The notes under the pieces were generated by a model. It did not search any database, had not been told where the DNA came from, and saw only the letters and a program-made list of their open reading frames with translations. Below are positions 1 through 5,407 of a stretch of DNA of 5,407 bases, piece after piece; positions within the stretch are counted from its first letter, which is position 1; every line of letters starts with the position of its first letter. The position numbers and the translations under genes were made by a program. Origin of the DNA: Clostridiales bacterium (GTDB lineage Bacteria > Bacillota > Clostridia > Lachnospirales > WQUN01); assembly GCA_031269415.1 (NCBI GenBank), contig JAISZF010000168.1:1-5407 (forward strand). Direction: 5' to 3'.

Positions 1-156
1 CCCCAGGCGCAAAAGGTAAGCGTATCGCCGTCGGCCTCCGCGAGGATCTCTTCCCATGTCATGTCCGCGAGGTCGGTTTCGACGAATCTTGCCGGCGCGT
101 CCGCGCCGACGCCCGCGTCGTCCGCGCCACCGGTCGCACCGCCGCCCGCATCGCCC
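1..156 (-). other. Probable true continuation of the helicase in a shifted frame
   Basis: On the minus strand, dropping one G of the GGG at 156-154 turns the Arg-rich frame into 51 codons without a stop. Motif VI is then followed by GRRGDAGGGATGG, more Gly/Asp/Ala, and then ARFVETDLADMTWEEIL, AEADGDTLTFCAW up to the window edge. This second part has the mixed hydrophobic, acidic and aromatic composition of real protein, while the unshifted frame gives strings such as RWRGRRGRRRGR. GRRGD is also the usual way helicases of this group leave motif VI. That the reading frame changes is my reading of the sequence; the exact base is uncertain and could lie anywhere in about 100-156. Whether this is a read error, a variable tract or a true mutation cannot be told from here. 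Confidence 0.75.
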
Positions 157-1212
157 GCGCCGGCCGCATCGCCCCACGCGCTGCGCCAGGCTGGACGCGG
201 AAACGGGCGATCCGATTTGAATAACCCTGTCCAGCGAACCGATGTCTATACCCAATTCCAGAGTCAGCGTAGCGCCGGCGACAATGGGCGTTTCGCTGTT
301 CTTCATGTCCTGTTCGGCTTCCGCGCGCAGGCTTGCCGAGATACTGCCGTGATGGGTGTAATAAATATCCCCCGTGCCGCGTGTTTTGGCGACGCGGCGC
401 ATCCCGCTTATTATCTCCTCCACCTCAGCCCGCGATTTGGCGAAGATTATCGACTTCTTATTCAGCGTCCTTCGGTAAAGAAATTCAAGCCGCGAGGCGT
501 TTTCACCGGTTCCGTCCGGCGAGAAGCGCCGCATTTGAATACCCAATTTGCGTTTTGCCGCGGTTATTTCCGGCGTGGAACAGAGACGTCCGCTGCCGGT
601 GTTAAGCCACTCTTCCGCCCCGGAATAATCCGGCAGCGTGGCTGATAACCCGATCCTCCTGGGCCGGCAGCCCGCCAAACGCTGTACGCGCTCCAACTGG
701 CACAGCAGTTGTGTGCCGCGTTCGTTAGCCATGAAATAATGTACTTCGTCTATAATTATAAATCGCAGATCCGCGAACAGCCGGGATACAGCTTTGCGCC
801 GCTTCATAAGCAGGCTCTCCAGGGATTCCGGCGTTATCTGCAGCACGCCTTCAGGATTTTTCAGGAGTTTGGTTTTGCCTGTCCGCGAAGAATCCCCATG
901 CCATTTGCATACGGGGATATTCGCTTCCCGCAGCAGTTCCTCCAGGCGCGTAAACTGATCGTTAATCAGCGCCTTAAGCGGGCTGACATACATAACGCCG
1001 ACAGAAGACGCCGGATCCTCCGTCAGCAGCGTAAGCACGGGCAAAAAAGCGGCCTCCGTTTTGCCGGAGGCCGTGCCCGCTGATAACAGGAGGTTTCTGT
1101 CCGAATTGAAGATGATCTCGCATGCGGCAGTCTGTACCTCACGAAGATCAATCCACCCGCCGCGGTAAATAAACTCCCGTATGAACGGCGAAAGTCTATT
1201 AAACGTATCCAT
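1..1212 (-). CDS. Lhr/BrxHI-type superfamily 2 DEAD/DEAH-box helicase, 3' end outside window, apparent frameshift after motif VI
   Basis: ATP-driven nucleic acid translocase/helicase, acting in the cytoplasm and probably on DNA. Translating from ATG 1212 I see: motif I AGTASGKTEAA (residues 45-55), Ia YVSPLKALINDQ (75-86), Ib ITPESLESLL (126-135), motif II IIDEVH (153-158), motif III LSATLPD (189-195), motif IV region IIFAKSRAEVEEI (255-267), motif V GATLTLELGIDIGSLD (313-328) and motif VI QRVGRCGRRG (344-353). The order and style match the Lhr-like family that includes BrxHI of BREX systems. The start follows the upstream ATPase stop by 33 bases, with a weak GGGG site 6-7 bases before the ATG, so it is probably the last known member of the operon. 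After residue 353 the frame stays open to base 1 but becomes Arg/Gly/Cys-rich and unlike a protein. A neighbouring frame takes over plausibly, so the gene appears frameshifted near 154-156. Family identity is certain; functionality is not. The C-terminal part, probably several hundred residues, lies outside the window. Confidence 0.92.
   Translation of the reverse strand, partial: MDTFNRLSPFIREFIYRGGWIDLREVQTAACEIIFNSDRNLLLSAGTASGKTEAAFLPVLTLLTEDPASSVGVMYVSPLKALINDQFTRLEELLREANIPVCKWHGDSSRTGKTKLLKNPEGVLQITPESLESLLMKRRKAVSRLFADLRFIIIDEVHYFMANERGTQLLCQLERVQRLAGCRPRRIGLSATLPDYSGAEEWLNTGSGRLCSTPEITAAKRKLGIQMRRFSPDGTGENASRLEFLYRRTLNKKSIIFAKSRAEVEEIISGMRRVAKTRGTGDIYYTHHGSISASLRAEAEQDMKNSETPIVAGATLTLELGIDIGSLDRVIQIGSPVSASSLAQRVGRCGRRGRCGRRCDRWRGRRGRRRGRAGKIRRNRPRGHDMGRDPRGGRRRYAYLLRLG
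139..174 (-). repeat. 18-base imperfect tandem repeat in helicase motif VI region
   Basis: On the minus strand two 18-base units lie head to tail (174-157 and 156-139). Both begin GGGCGATGCGG and differ at two positions in the last seven bases. The surrounding stretch, about 91-185, is almost entirely G and C. The first unit encodes the GRCGRR of motif VI; the second lies where the frame appears to change. Such tracts are prone to replication slippage and to sequencing and assembly error. Confidence 0.8.
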
Positions 1213-1245
1213 TTTATCCCCGTTTCAAATGTTTTCCAACGACGG

Positions 1246-2559
1246 CTATACTTCGAAATCGGCGAACTTATCCGTAGGATCGTACTCGTTCGTTATGATA
1301 AACCGCGCGCCGCCCAATATCTCCGCTATGGATTTCTCCGGATTCTGGTAGATAATATTTATCAGCTCAATAAAATCCCTTATGATCTCACGCGGCGTGA
1401 TATGCGTGTCCGCGCCGATACGCTCGTATTCAACCTGCAGGAAATAGATGAGGTTTTCGTGTGACACGCTGACTTCATAGTTATAGAGATCAGCGTGTAT
1501 CCGCGCCAGGTTTTCCAGCAGCACATACATTTCTTCATGGGTGAGGGGTTCCAGGCGAATGATTGGCGCCAGCAGATCCTTGCTGTTCTCCGTGGCGAAA
1601 CGTCCCTCGGTAAGCCGGGAACGCAGGGCGTCATAGCTGAATATTCCCTTATGCTGATCCTCAAGGCACTGCGGTGTGGCGCACATGAAAAAGCCCAGGT
1701 ATTGCGCCTTGCCTTGAAGCATGTCGTTGTACATCATCAGGATCATCTCGTAGTTGATCTGGCGCGTTATGGCGTTGGGGACGCGAAAGAGGTTCACCAG
1801 TTCGTCTATCAGCACCAGCAGGCCATTATACCCGGCTTTTACCAGAAATCCCGACAGCAGCTTGATAAAATCATACCAGTTATTGTCGTTGATGATCAAA
1901 TTTATGCCGAAGTCGCGTTTCGCCTCGGTCTTCGTGGCATACTCCCCGCGGAACCATCTCAATATATTGGAGCGCAGTTCGTCGTCGCCGGTGATATACG
2001 CCCTGTAATAAACCATTACCGCGTTCGCGAAATCGAACCCGTTTACCATGGATTCCATATCCTGGGCGACCTGATGGACGCGTTTATACACAGCTTCATT
2101 GAACGAGGGAGCGTCGCTCGAAAGCCCCGTTTCCACGACGACATCCGATTGAATGGACGAGATCCACCGCTCCAGGATAAGCTGCAGCGCGCCGCCGTCG
2201 GGACGGGTTTTGACGGAGATATTGCGGATCAATTCCCTGTATGTCGCGAGGCCCTGCCTGCCGCCACCCGCCAACCGCCGTTCCGGCGAGAGATCGGCGT
2301 CCGCCGCCGCGAATCCGCGATCCAAGGCGTAGTTGCGCATGGTTTGAAGCAGGAAGCTCTTTCCGCTGCCGTAGCGCCCGACTATAAAGCGGAACGCCGC
2401 GCCGCCGTCTTTTATAATGTCTATATCGTGAAGCAGCGCGTTTATCTCCCGCGCGCGCCCTACGGCTATATATTCCAGCCCGACGCGCGGCGTCACGCCC
2501 CCCTTGAGTGAGTTCATCACGGCGGACGCCACGCGCCGCGGGGCTTGTCGGTTAACCAT
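1246..2559 (-). CDS. BrxD-like P-loop ATPase (BREX ATP-binding domain family, formerly DUF2791)
   Basis: Cytoplasmic AAA-type ATPase related to BrxD, the ATP-binding partner of the BrxHI helicase in some BREX/Pgl phage-defence systems; its exact biochemical role is not established. In the 437 residues I see the family N-terminus (SLKGGVTPRVGLEYIAVGR, 17-35), Walker A GRYGSGKS (61-68), the characteristic DADLSPERRL segment (87-96) and TYRELIRNI (106-114), Walker B LLVLIDEL (247-254, D252/E253), a sensor-like YLGFFMCATPQ (287-297) and candidate arginine-finger residues R313/R315 in LRSRL. Length is normal for BrxD-type proteins, about 430 residues, and no key residue is missing. ATG 2559 overlaps the end of the TerB gene by 8 bases, implying translational coupling; a purine-rich GGAAGG lies about 14 bases upstream, rather far. 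A later ATG (residue 15) would cut into the conserved N-terminus and has no ribosome site. The TAG stop lies 33 bases before the helicase. No other BREX gene is visible. Confidence 0.93.
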   Translation of the reverse strand: MVNRQAPRRVASAVMNSLKGGVTPRVGLEYIAVGRAREINALLHDIDIIKDGGAAFRFIVGRYGSGKSFLLQTMRNYALDRGFAAADADLSPERRLAGGGRQGLATYRELIRNISVKTRPDGGALQLILERWISSIQSDVVVETGLSSDAPSFNEAVYKRVHQVAQDMESMVNGFDFANAVMVYYRAYITGDDELRSNILRWFRGEYATKTEAKRDFGINLIINDNNWYDFIKLLSGFLVKAGYNGLLVLIDELVNLFRVPNAITRQINYEMILMMYNDMLQGKAQYLGFFMCATPQCLEDQHKGIFSYDALRSRLTEGRFATENSKDLLAPIIRLEPLTHEEMYVLLENLARIHADLYNYEVSVSHENLIYFLQVEYERIGADTHITPREIIRDFIELINIIYQNPEKSIAEILGGARFIITNEYDPTDKFADFEV

Positions 2560-5122
2560 TTACGGATATCATCCCTTCCAACGCGTTTCTGTATTCCTCG
2601 AAAACCTTCGGACCTTCATCCGTGTCTTCTATTATATAATCACCCGCGCGGTCCAGCGCCGCCTCATTTATGGATTCGATAAGCACCTCGGCCATTACGC
2701 CTTCGGAGCGCGCCAAGGCGGCCAGTATGTTCTGTTTTCCTTCCAATACCGCGGATAAGGCGCGAAGCTGTACGGAGCTTAGAGTCGAAACGAACGCGCC
2801 CCAGCCGGTTTCGGTTATAACTTCCGGCTGACTTGTAGATTGCGTGATCGGTTCTTCCCCGTAGTCCGCCATCAGTTTCTCAAAATTTTCGTCGGCGGAT
2901 TTCCGCGCGCTGTCCAGCAGGGAAGTATCCACCTCAACCTTCACAGGCTTCGGCGCGGTAAACTCCGCGAACGCGCTGTCAATAGCGTTGCTGAACTCAT
3001 CACTTTTTATCAATGAAATATAACGGGCGTACGATTCGGCGGGCGAAAACATGGCTTTTATCTTCGTCTGATGAATTCGCGGAGGTACGGACGCTGATCC
3101 ATGACGTTTAAGCTTGCGAAGATGAAACTCCAGCCGTTTGAGGATATAGCCAATCAGATACAGCGAATTATCGTCCACGGCGGACGCCGACTCGCACCGC
3201 CACTTCCGGTGAGCGAAATAGTACGAGTATGAATCATATTCGGATAGGTTCACATACATATTGGCCGTATAGGAGCTGTAATCCGCCAGACAGACCGCGC
3301 TGGAGAAGGCCGACCAATGGGCGCGGCGCTGCTCGTCCATTCTCAGAAACAGTATCAGAAACGTAAGGCCAGCGTTTTCAAAGAGTTCCCGCAGTTTTTT
3401 TATGGCGTAATTGAACGCGCCAGCCAATACCGCTTCGTTTTGCTCCGAAAAAAAGGCGCTTTCGCGGAATTTATCACACGCCTTATCCGCGAATAAGCCG
3501 TACCAGTCCTCAAATTCCCTGTCCTGTATCGTTATATGGGGAAAATACCTGATTATTCCGAATTGTCGCGTGAGTTTTGAAAACGGCGCGTCAACCCGCC
3601 GCGTCACATAAAAATCCAAGAAGGTTTCGGAGAGATCGGGCGCGTATTGAATCAAGGCGGCAAGTTTCTCCAATATATCCATATCCGTGTCCGCGCCTAT
3701 CCTGTTTATCAGCTCGTTTGCGTAAATCTTCGCGAACAGAGGGTTCGCGCCCGTTTGCTTGTTATGTTTATACCTTGTCCGCCAAGTTAAATACATACGC
3801 GTTTGCGGCAGACCGAGCATGGAGTACGTACATTTACCGGCCGTCAGCTCCGGCAGCGGTTCCGAGAAATCGTAATCGTCAGTGAAGCCGGCCAGTATCC
3901 GTGCCTGAGACACAAACTGCCGCGCAATCTCCGCGGCGGAGCGTGACTCCGCGGAGACGGCCCGAGCTTTCCAAATCGCTTTTACAACCGGCGGTCCGGT
4001 TTGCGTTTCCAATTCAAGCGCCGTCGGAAGTATTTCGCGGTCATACCGCCCGGATAAGCATTGTTCGGCGGTTGTGGCAATAATCTCGCCGAAATAGCGG
4101 TCGCCGACTACCGCCGTATACGGCGTAAACCTTGGCTTGGACGTTTCTCCGTCGTAACCGGTGGACCGCGGGTTAAGCGCGGACGCGGTCTTCTTAATAA
4201 TCAGGCGGATAACCGACACGTTTACGGGATCATACCGCATAACCCTTCGGTTCCAATCTCCTCTGACGCAAATATACTGCTCTTGCGTGCCGAATCGGAA
4301 AACCTTGTCGCATGGCGGGCTTTGGTTACAGAAAATGGCGTGGAGATAAGGAAGCCATTCATTATCACCTCTGAAAGAACCTTCAAATAAAGTCTCAATA
4401 TCTTGCCCGTACATCTTAAACAACGGTTTCAGGTTGTTTATAACCGCGTTGAGACATCTCGCGAACCTTAAAAAACCAAAGCCGACGATAAAGGGATCAT
4501 CCAATATATCCGAGCCGCCAATGCGCAGGACGTACGCGTACTCAAGCGTATCCTCGAATGAGTCGATCGGAAACAAGTCCGACAAATCCAGCCTTCTGAC
4601 GAGTTCTGGAAAAGGCTCGTCCACGCTGTTAAGCGCGTAATAGTCGTGAAACCATGTTTTAAACATGGGGACGCCGCCCGCGAAATCGTTTTTATAAGCG
4701 TTGATAACGAAAGCCATACGCTCAATCGCCTCAGAGCTGCCGGTTACGCCGATATTGTTTATCAGCTCGAAGAGATAGAGGTATATGTAATATAGCCCGG
4801 AACTATCCGCCCGTCCCTTTCTGATCGCGGCGCGCCATGTGAAATACCAGCGTAATTGTTTCAAGCTGAGCGCGGAGTACGACGGCTGAGAGTCGATAAG
4901 CGGAACGTATTCGGGGTAATGATCCTCAAACTCGGCCATGCAGCGGCCCTGCGAGTAAAATAAGCGAGGATCCGACTTAAAAATAACATTGTCGGTTCCC
5001 GGCCGCGTAATAAGCCGGCGCATTTCGAGGATGCGTTTCGGAACGCCGATTTCGGATTCATTTCTGTTCAAGTTAAGTTCACCCCGCGTTTGCTCATTGA
5101 ATATTTTTGTAAAGTATAGCAT
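2552..5122 (-). CDS. TerB-N / TerB-C domain protein with a duplicated TerB-N module
   Basis: Large soluble protein of the TerB-N/TerB-C group, up to 856 residues, with no signal peptide or clear membrane segment. The first TerB-N module shows FYSQGRCMAEFEDHYPEY (55-72), QLRWYFTWR (89-97), YLFELINNIG (116-125) and DEPFPELVRRL (168-178). A second copy shows YLTWR (444-448), YANELINRIG (467-476) and DAPFSKLTRQF (511-521), nearly all 351 residues further on. The downstream halves also align (YICVRGDW at 283-290 with YYFAHRKW at 634-641). The C-terminus, about 735-856, reads as TerB-C: a hydrophilic linker, then WGAFVSTLSSVQLRALSAVL, LIESINEAALDRAGDYIIED and FEEYRNALEGM. TerB-related domains are thought to bind metal or act as stress sensors or scaffolds; I infer a sensing or bridging role for the neighbouring ATPase and helicase. 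ATG 5122 has no ribosome site and a likely promoter -10 box sits inside its codons 2-4. TTG 5071 (839 residues), with GGGGTGA 7 bases upstream, is the better biological start. A tellurite-resistance label would mislead. Confidence 0.88.
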   Translation of the reverse strand: MLYFTKIFNEQTRGELNLNRNESEIGVPKRILEMRRLITRPGTDNVIFKSDPRLFYSQGRCMAEFEDHYPEYVPLIDSQPSYSALSLKQLRWYFTWRAAIRKGRADSSGLYYIYLYLFELINNIGVTGSSEAIERMAFVINAYKNDFAGGVPMFKTWFHDYYALNSVDEPFPELVRRLDLSDLFPIDSFEDTLEYAYVLRIGGSDILDDPFIVGFGFLRFARCLNAVINNLKPLFKMYGQDIETLFEGSFRGDNEWLPYLHAIFCNQSPPCDKVFRFGTQEQYICVRGDWNRRVMRYDPVNVSVIRLIIKKTASALNPRSTGYDGETSKPRFTPYTAVVGDRYFGEIIATTAEQCLSGRYDREILPTALELETQTGPPVVKAIWKARAVSAESRSAAEIARQFVSQARILAGFTDDYDFSEPLPELTAGKCTYSMLGLPQTRMYLTWRTRYKHNKQTGANPLFAKIYANELINRIGADTDMDILEKLAALIQYAPDLSETFLDFYVTRRVDAPFSKLTRQFGIIRYFPHITIQDREFEDWYGLFADKACDKFRESAFFSEQNEAVLAGAFNYAIKKLRELFENAGLTFLILFLRMDEQRRAHWSAFSSAVCLADYSSYTANMYVNLSEYDSYSYYFAHRKWRCESASAVDDNSLYLIGYILKRLEFHLRKLKRHGSASVPPRIHQTKIKAMFSPAESYARYISLIKSDEFSNAIDSAFAEFTAPKPVKVEVDTSLLDSARKSADENFEKLMADYGEEPITQSTSQPEVITETGWGAFVSTLSSVQLRALSAVLEGKQNILAALARSEGVMAEVLIESINEAALDRAGDYIIEDTDEGPKVFEEYRNALEGMISVNG
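5079..5085 (-). promoter_or_regulatory. Ribosome binding site favouring TTG start at 5071 for the TerB gene
   Basis: The minus strand reads GGGGTGA, one mismatch from the GAGGTGA anti-16S complement, then seven bases, then TTG at 5071-5069. The in-frame ATG at 5122 is preceded by CCTAATCCTATT, which offers no ribosome site. The residues lost (1-17) precede any conserved TerB-N sequence, so homology does not oppose the shorter start. Confidence 0.55.
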
Positions 5123-5125
5123 AAT
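5097..5125 (+). promoter_or_regulatory. Sigma-A-like promoter for the peptide/ABC transporter genes
   Basis: TTGAAT (5097-5102), a 17-base AT-rich spacer and CATAAT (5120-5125) form a good plus-strand promoter. Transcription would begin near 5132, leaving a leader of about 60 bases before ATG 5193. No obvious riboswitch or strong hairpin is seen in that leader. The promoter overlaps the minus-strand promoter, so the two operons may compete or be co-regulated by one DNA-binding protein. Confidence 0.5.
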
Positions 5126-5141
5126 AGGATTAGGGATTCAA
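5113..5141 (-). promoter_or_regulatory. Sigma-A-like promoter for the TerB-ATPase-helicase operon
   Basis: On the minus strand, TTGAAT (5141-5136) is followed by exactly 17 bases and TATACT (5118-5113), four and five matches to the -35 and -10 consensus. The expected transcription start is near 5106, downstream of ATG 5122 and about 35 bases before TTG 5071, so this promoter and that start support each other. The whole three-gene operon would be read from here. The -10 region lies beside the -10 of the opposite promoter, so polymerase could probably not occupy both at once. Confidence 0.55.
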
Positions 5142-5180
5142 TGACGGTGCGCTATATACTTCCGCTATGAAATTTAAGCC

Positions 5181-5186
5181 GGAGGT
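5181..5186 (+). promoter_or_regulatory. Consensus ribosome binding site of the 34-residue ORF
   Basis: GGAGGT followed by six bases and ATG 5193. This is an ideal Shine-Dalgarno site and is the main reason for believing that the very short reading frame after it is translated. Confidence 0.8.
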
Positions 5187-5192
5187 CAGGCA

Positions 5193-5297
5193 ATGAAAAT
5201 AAAATCGCTTACATTGTGCTGCGATAAGCTAAAGGAAGATTTTCACGTAGAACACTTCGAGTATTTTGAAAAAGAGGCTGAAAATGTTAAAAATTGA
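5193..5297 (+). CDS. Small ORF (34 residues), unrecognised, coupled to the ABC ATPase gene
   Basis: I do not recognise this peptide. It starts MKIKSLTLCC, continues with DKLKEDFHVEHFEYFEKEAENVKN and stops with TGA at 5295-5297. It is charged, rich in Lys, Glu and Phe, with two adjacent cysteines at positions 9-10 and no membrane segment. Translation is supported by a perfect GGAGGT site six bases before the ATG and by its 14-base overlap with the next gene, whose ribosome site (AGAGG) lies inside it, an arrangement typical of translational coupling. It is more AT-rich than the minus operon. It may be a leader peptide that sets expression of the ABC transporter, a small regulatory protein, or the remnant of a longer gene. 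The first is my preferred inference, with low certainty. Confidence 0.5.
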   Translation: MKIKSLTLCCDKLKEDFHVEHFEYFEKEAENVKN

Positions 5298-5407
5298 TCA
5301 CTTGGTAAAAACATACGGAAACAAACGCGCTGTCGACGATTTGTCGCTGCGCATCGCGCCCGGCGAGATTTGCGGGTTTATCGGTCACAACGGCGCGGGC
5401 AAAACAA
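5284..5407 (+). CDS. ABC transporter ATP-binding protein, N-terminal fragment (cut by window end)
   Basis: Only 41 codons are present, but they show a standard ABC ATPase opening: MLKIDHLVKTYGNKRAVDDL with the A-loop aromatic residue (Y11) that stacks on adenine, then GEICGFIGHNGAGKT, whose GHNGAGKT is the Walker A motif. The style (short A-loop region, GFIGHNGAGKT) is that of ABC-2 type export ATPases, which usually pair with a separately encoded permease, so a permease gene probably follows outside the window. ATG 5284 has AGAGG six bases upstream and overlaps the preceding small ORF by 14 bases in another frame. Substrate cannot be inferred. It is transcribed away from the TerB operon and is probably unrelated to it in function, likely marking the edge of the accessory cassette. 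Confidence 0.93.
   Translation, partial: MLKIDHLVKTYGNKRAVDDLSLRIAPGEICGFIGHNGAGKT

Noticed and set aside
90..174. Programmed ribosomal frameshift in the helicase
   Set aside because: No classical slippery heptamer with a following pseudoknot is evident, and helicases of this family are not known to need one. The GC-rich tandem repeat makes an indel or sequence error more likely.
61..645. Plus-strand open frame of 194 codons opposite the helicase
   Set aside because: It is the exact codon-register complement of the helicase frame, which has all conserved motifs. Its own translation starts with a Pro/Ala/Ser-rich run caused by the GC-rich repeat and has no recognisable domain or ribosome site.
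1213..1245. Terminator or internal promoter between the ATPase and helicase genes
   Set aside because: The 33-base gap contains no hairpin followed by a T-run and no convincing promoter hexamer pair, so read-through within one operon is the simplest view.
1495..2511. Plus-strand open frame of 338 codons opposite the BrxD-like gene
   Set aside because: Long, but antisense to a protein with intact Walker A, Walker B and family-specific motifs; the openness follows from the codon usage of the real gene. No ribosome site or recognisable domain.
1..2559. A complete BREX/Pgl system
   Set aside because: Only BrxD- and BrxHI-like genes are present. The operon begins with a TerB protein and no pglZ, pglX, pglW or brxC is seen, though genes left of base 1 are unknown.
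2552..5122. Annotation of the TerB protein as a tellurite resistance protein
   Set aside because: The name comes from the Ter operon domain. There are no other ter genes here, and the neighbours are a BrxD-like ATPase and a helicase, so a DNA-related role fits better.
5155..5160. Second plus-strand -10 box (TATACT) in the intergenic region
   Set aside because: The hexamer is good, but there is no acceptable -35 at 16-18 bases upstream. The TTGAAT-17-CATAAT pair just upstream is better.

Overview
The window holds a three-gene operon on the minus strand (about 5122 down to 1) that looks like an accessory DNA-processing or defence cassette. On the plus strand, starting from the same short promoter region at the right edge, are a 34-residue peptide gene and the beginning of an ABC transporter ATPase gene. 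The organism is probably a moderately GC-rich member of the Bacillota (Clostridia-like). That rests on the consensus GGAGGT ribosome binding site, the style of the ABC ATPase N-terminus (GEICGFIGHNGAGKT), and the kind of genome where I know this TerB/ATPase/helicase arrangement. I cannot place it more precisely.

Reading the minus operon in the direction of transcription: (1) 5122-2552 encodes a large protein with TerB-N-type modules and a C-terminal TerB-C domain. The module of roughly 330 residues appears twice in tandem. (2) 2559-1246 overlaps the first gene by 8 bases and encodes a BrxD-type P-loop ATPase (BREX ATP-binding domain, formerly DUF2791) with intact Walker A and Walker B motifs. 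(3) 1212-1, running off the left edge, encodes an Lhr/BrxHI-type superfamily 2 helicase with motifs I to VI visible. The likely division of labour is that the TerB protein senses or scaffolds, the BrxD-like protein is an AAA-type ATP switch or loader, and the helicase is the DNA motor. BrxD and BrxHI are partners in some BREX/Pgl systems. Here they are joined to a TerB protein, and no PglZ, PglX methylase or BrxC is visible.

The helicase carries an apparent one-base frameshift just after motif VI, inside an 18-base GC-rich imperfect tandem repeat (139-174). Frame 1, which carries all helicase motifs, becomes a run of Arg/Gly/Cys. A neighbouring frame instead reads a plausible Gly/Asp linker followed by an ordinary protein segment. 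It may be a sequencing or assembly error, a phase-variable site or a genuine inactivation.

At the right end, two well-spaced sigma-A-like promoters facing in opposite directions overlap at 5097-5141. The minus promoter has its -10 box inside codons 2-4 of the longest TerB reading frame. This suggests that translation really begins at a TTG at 5071, which has its own ribosome binding site. I see no RNA genes, CRISPR arrays, insertion sequences or convincing terminators.
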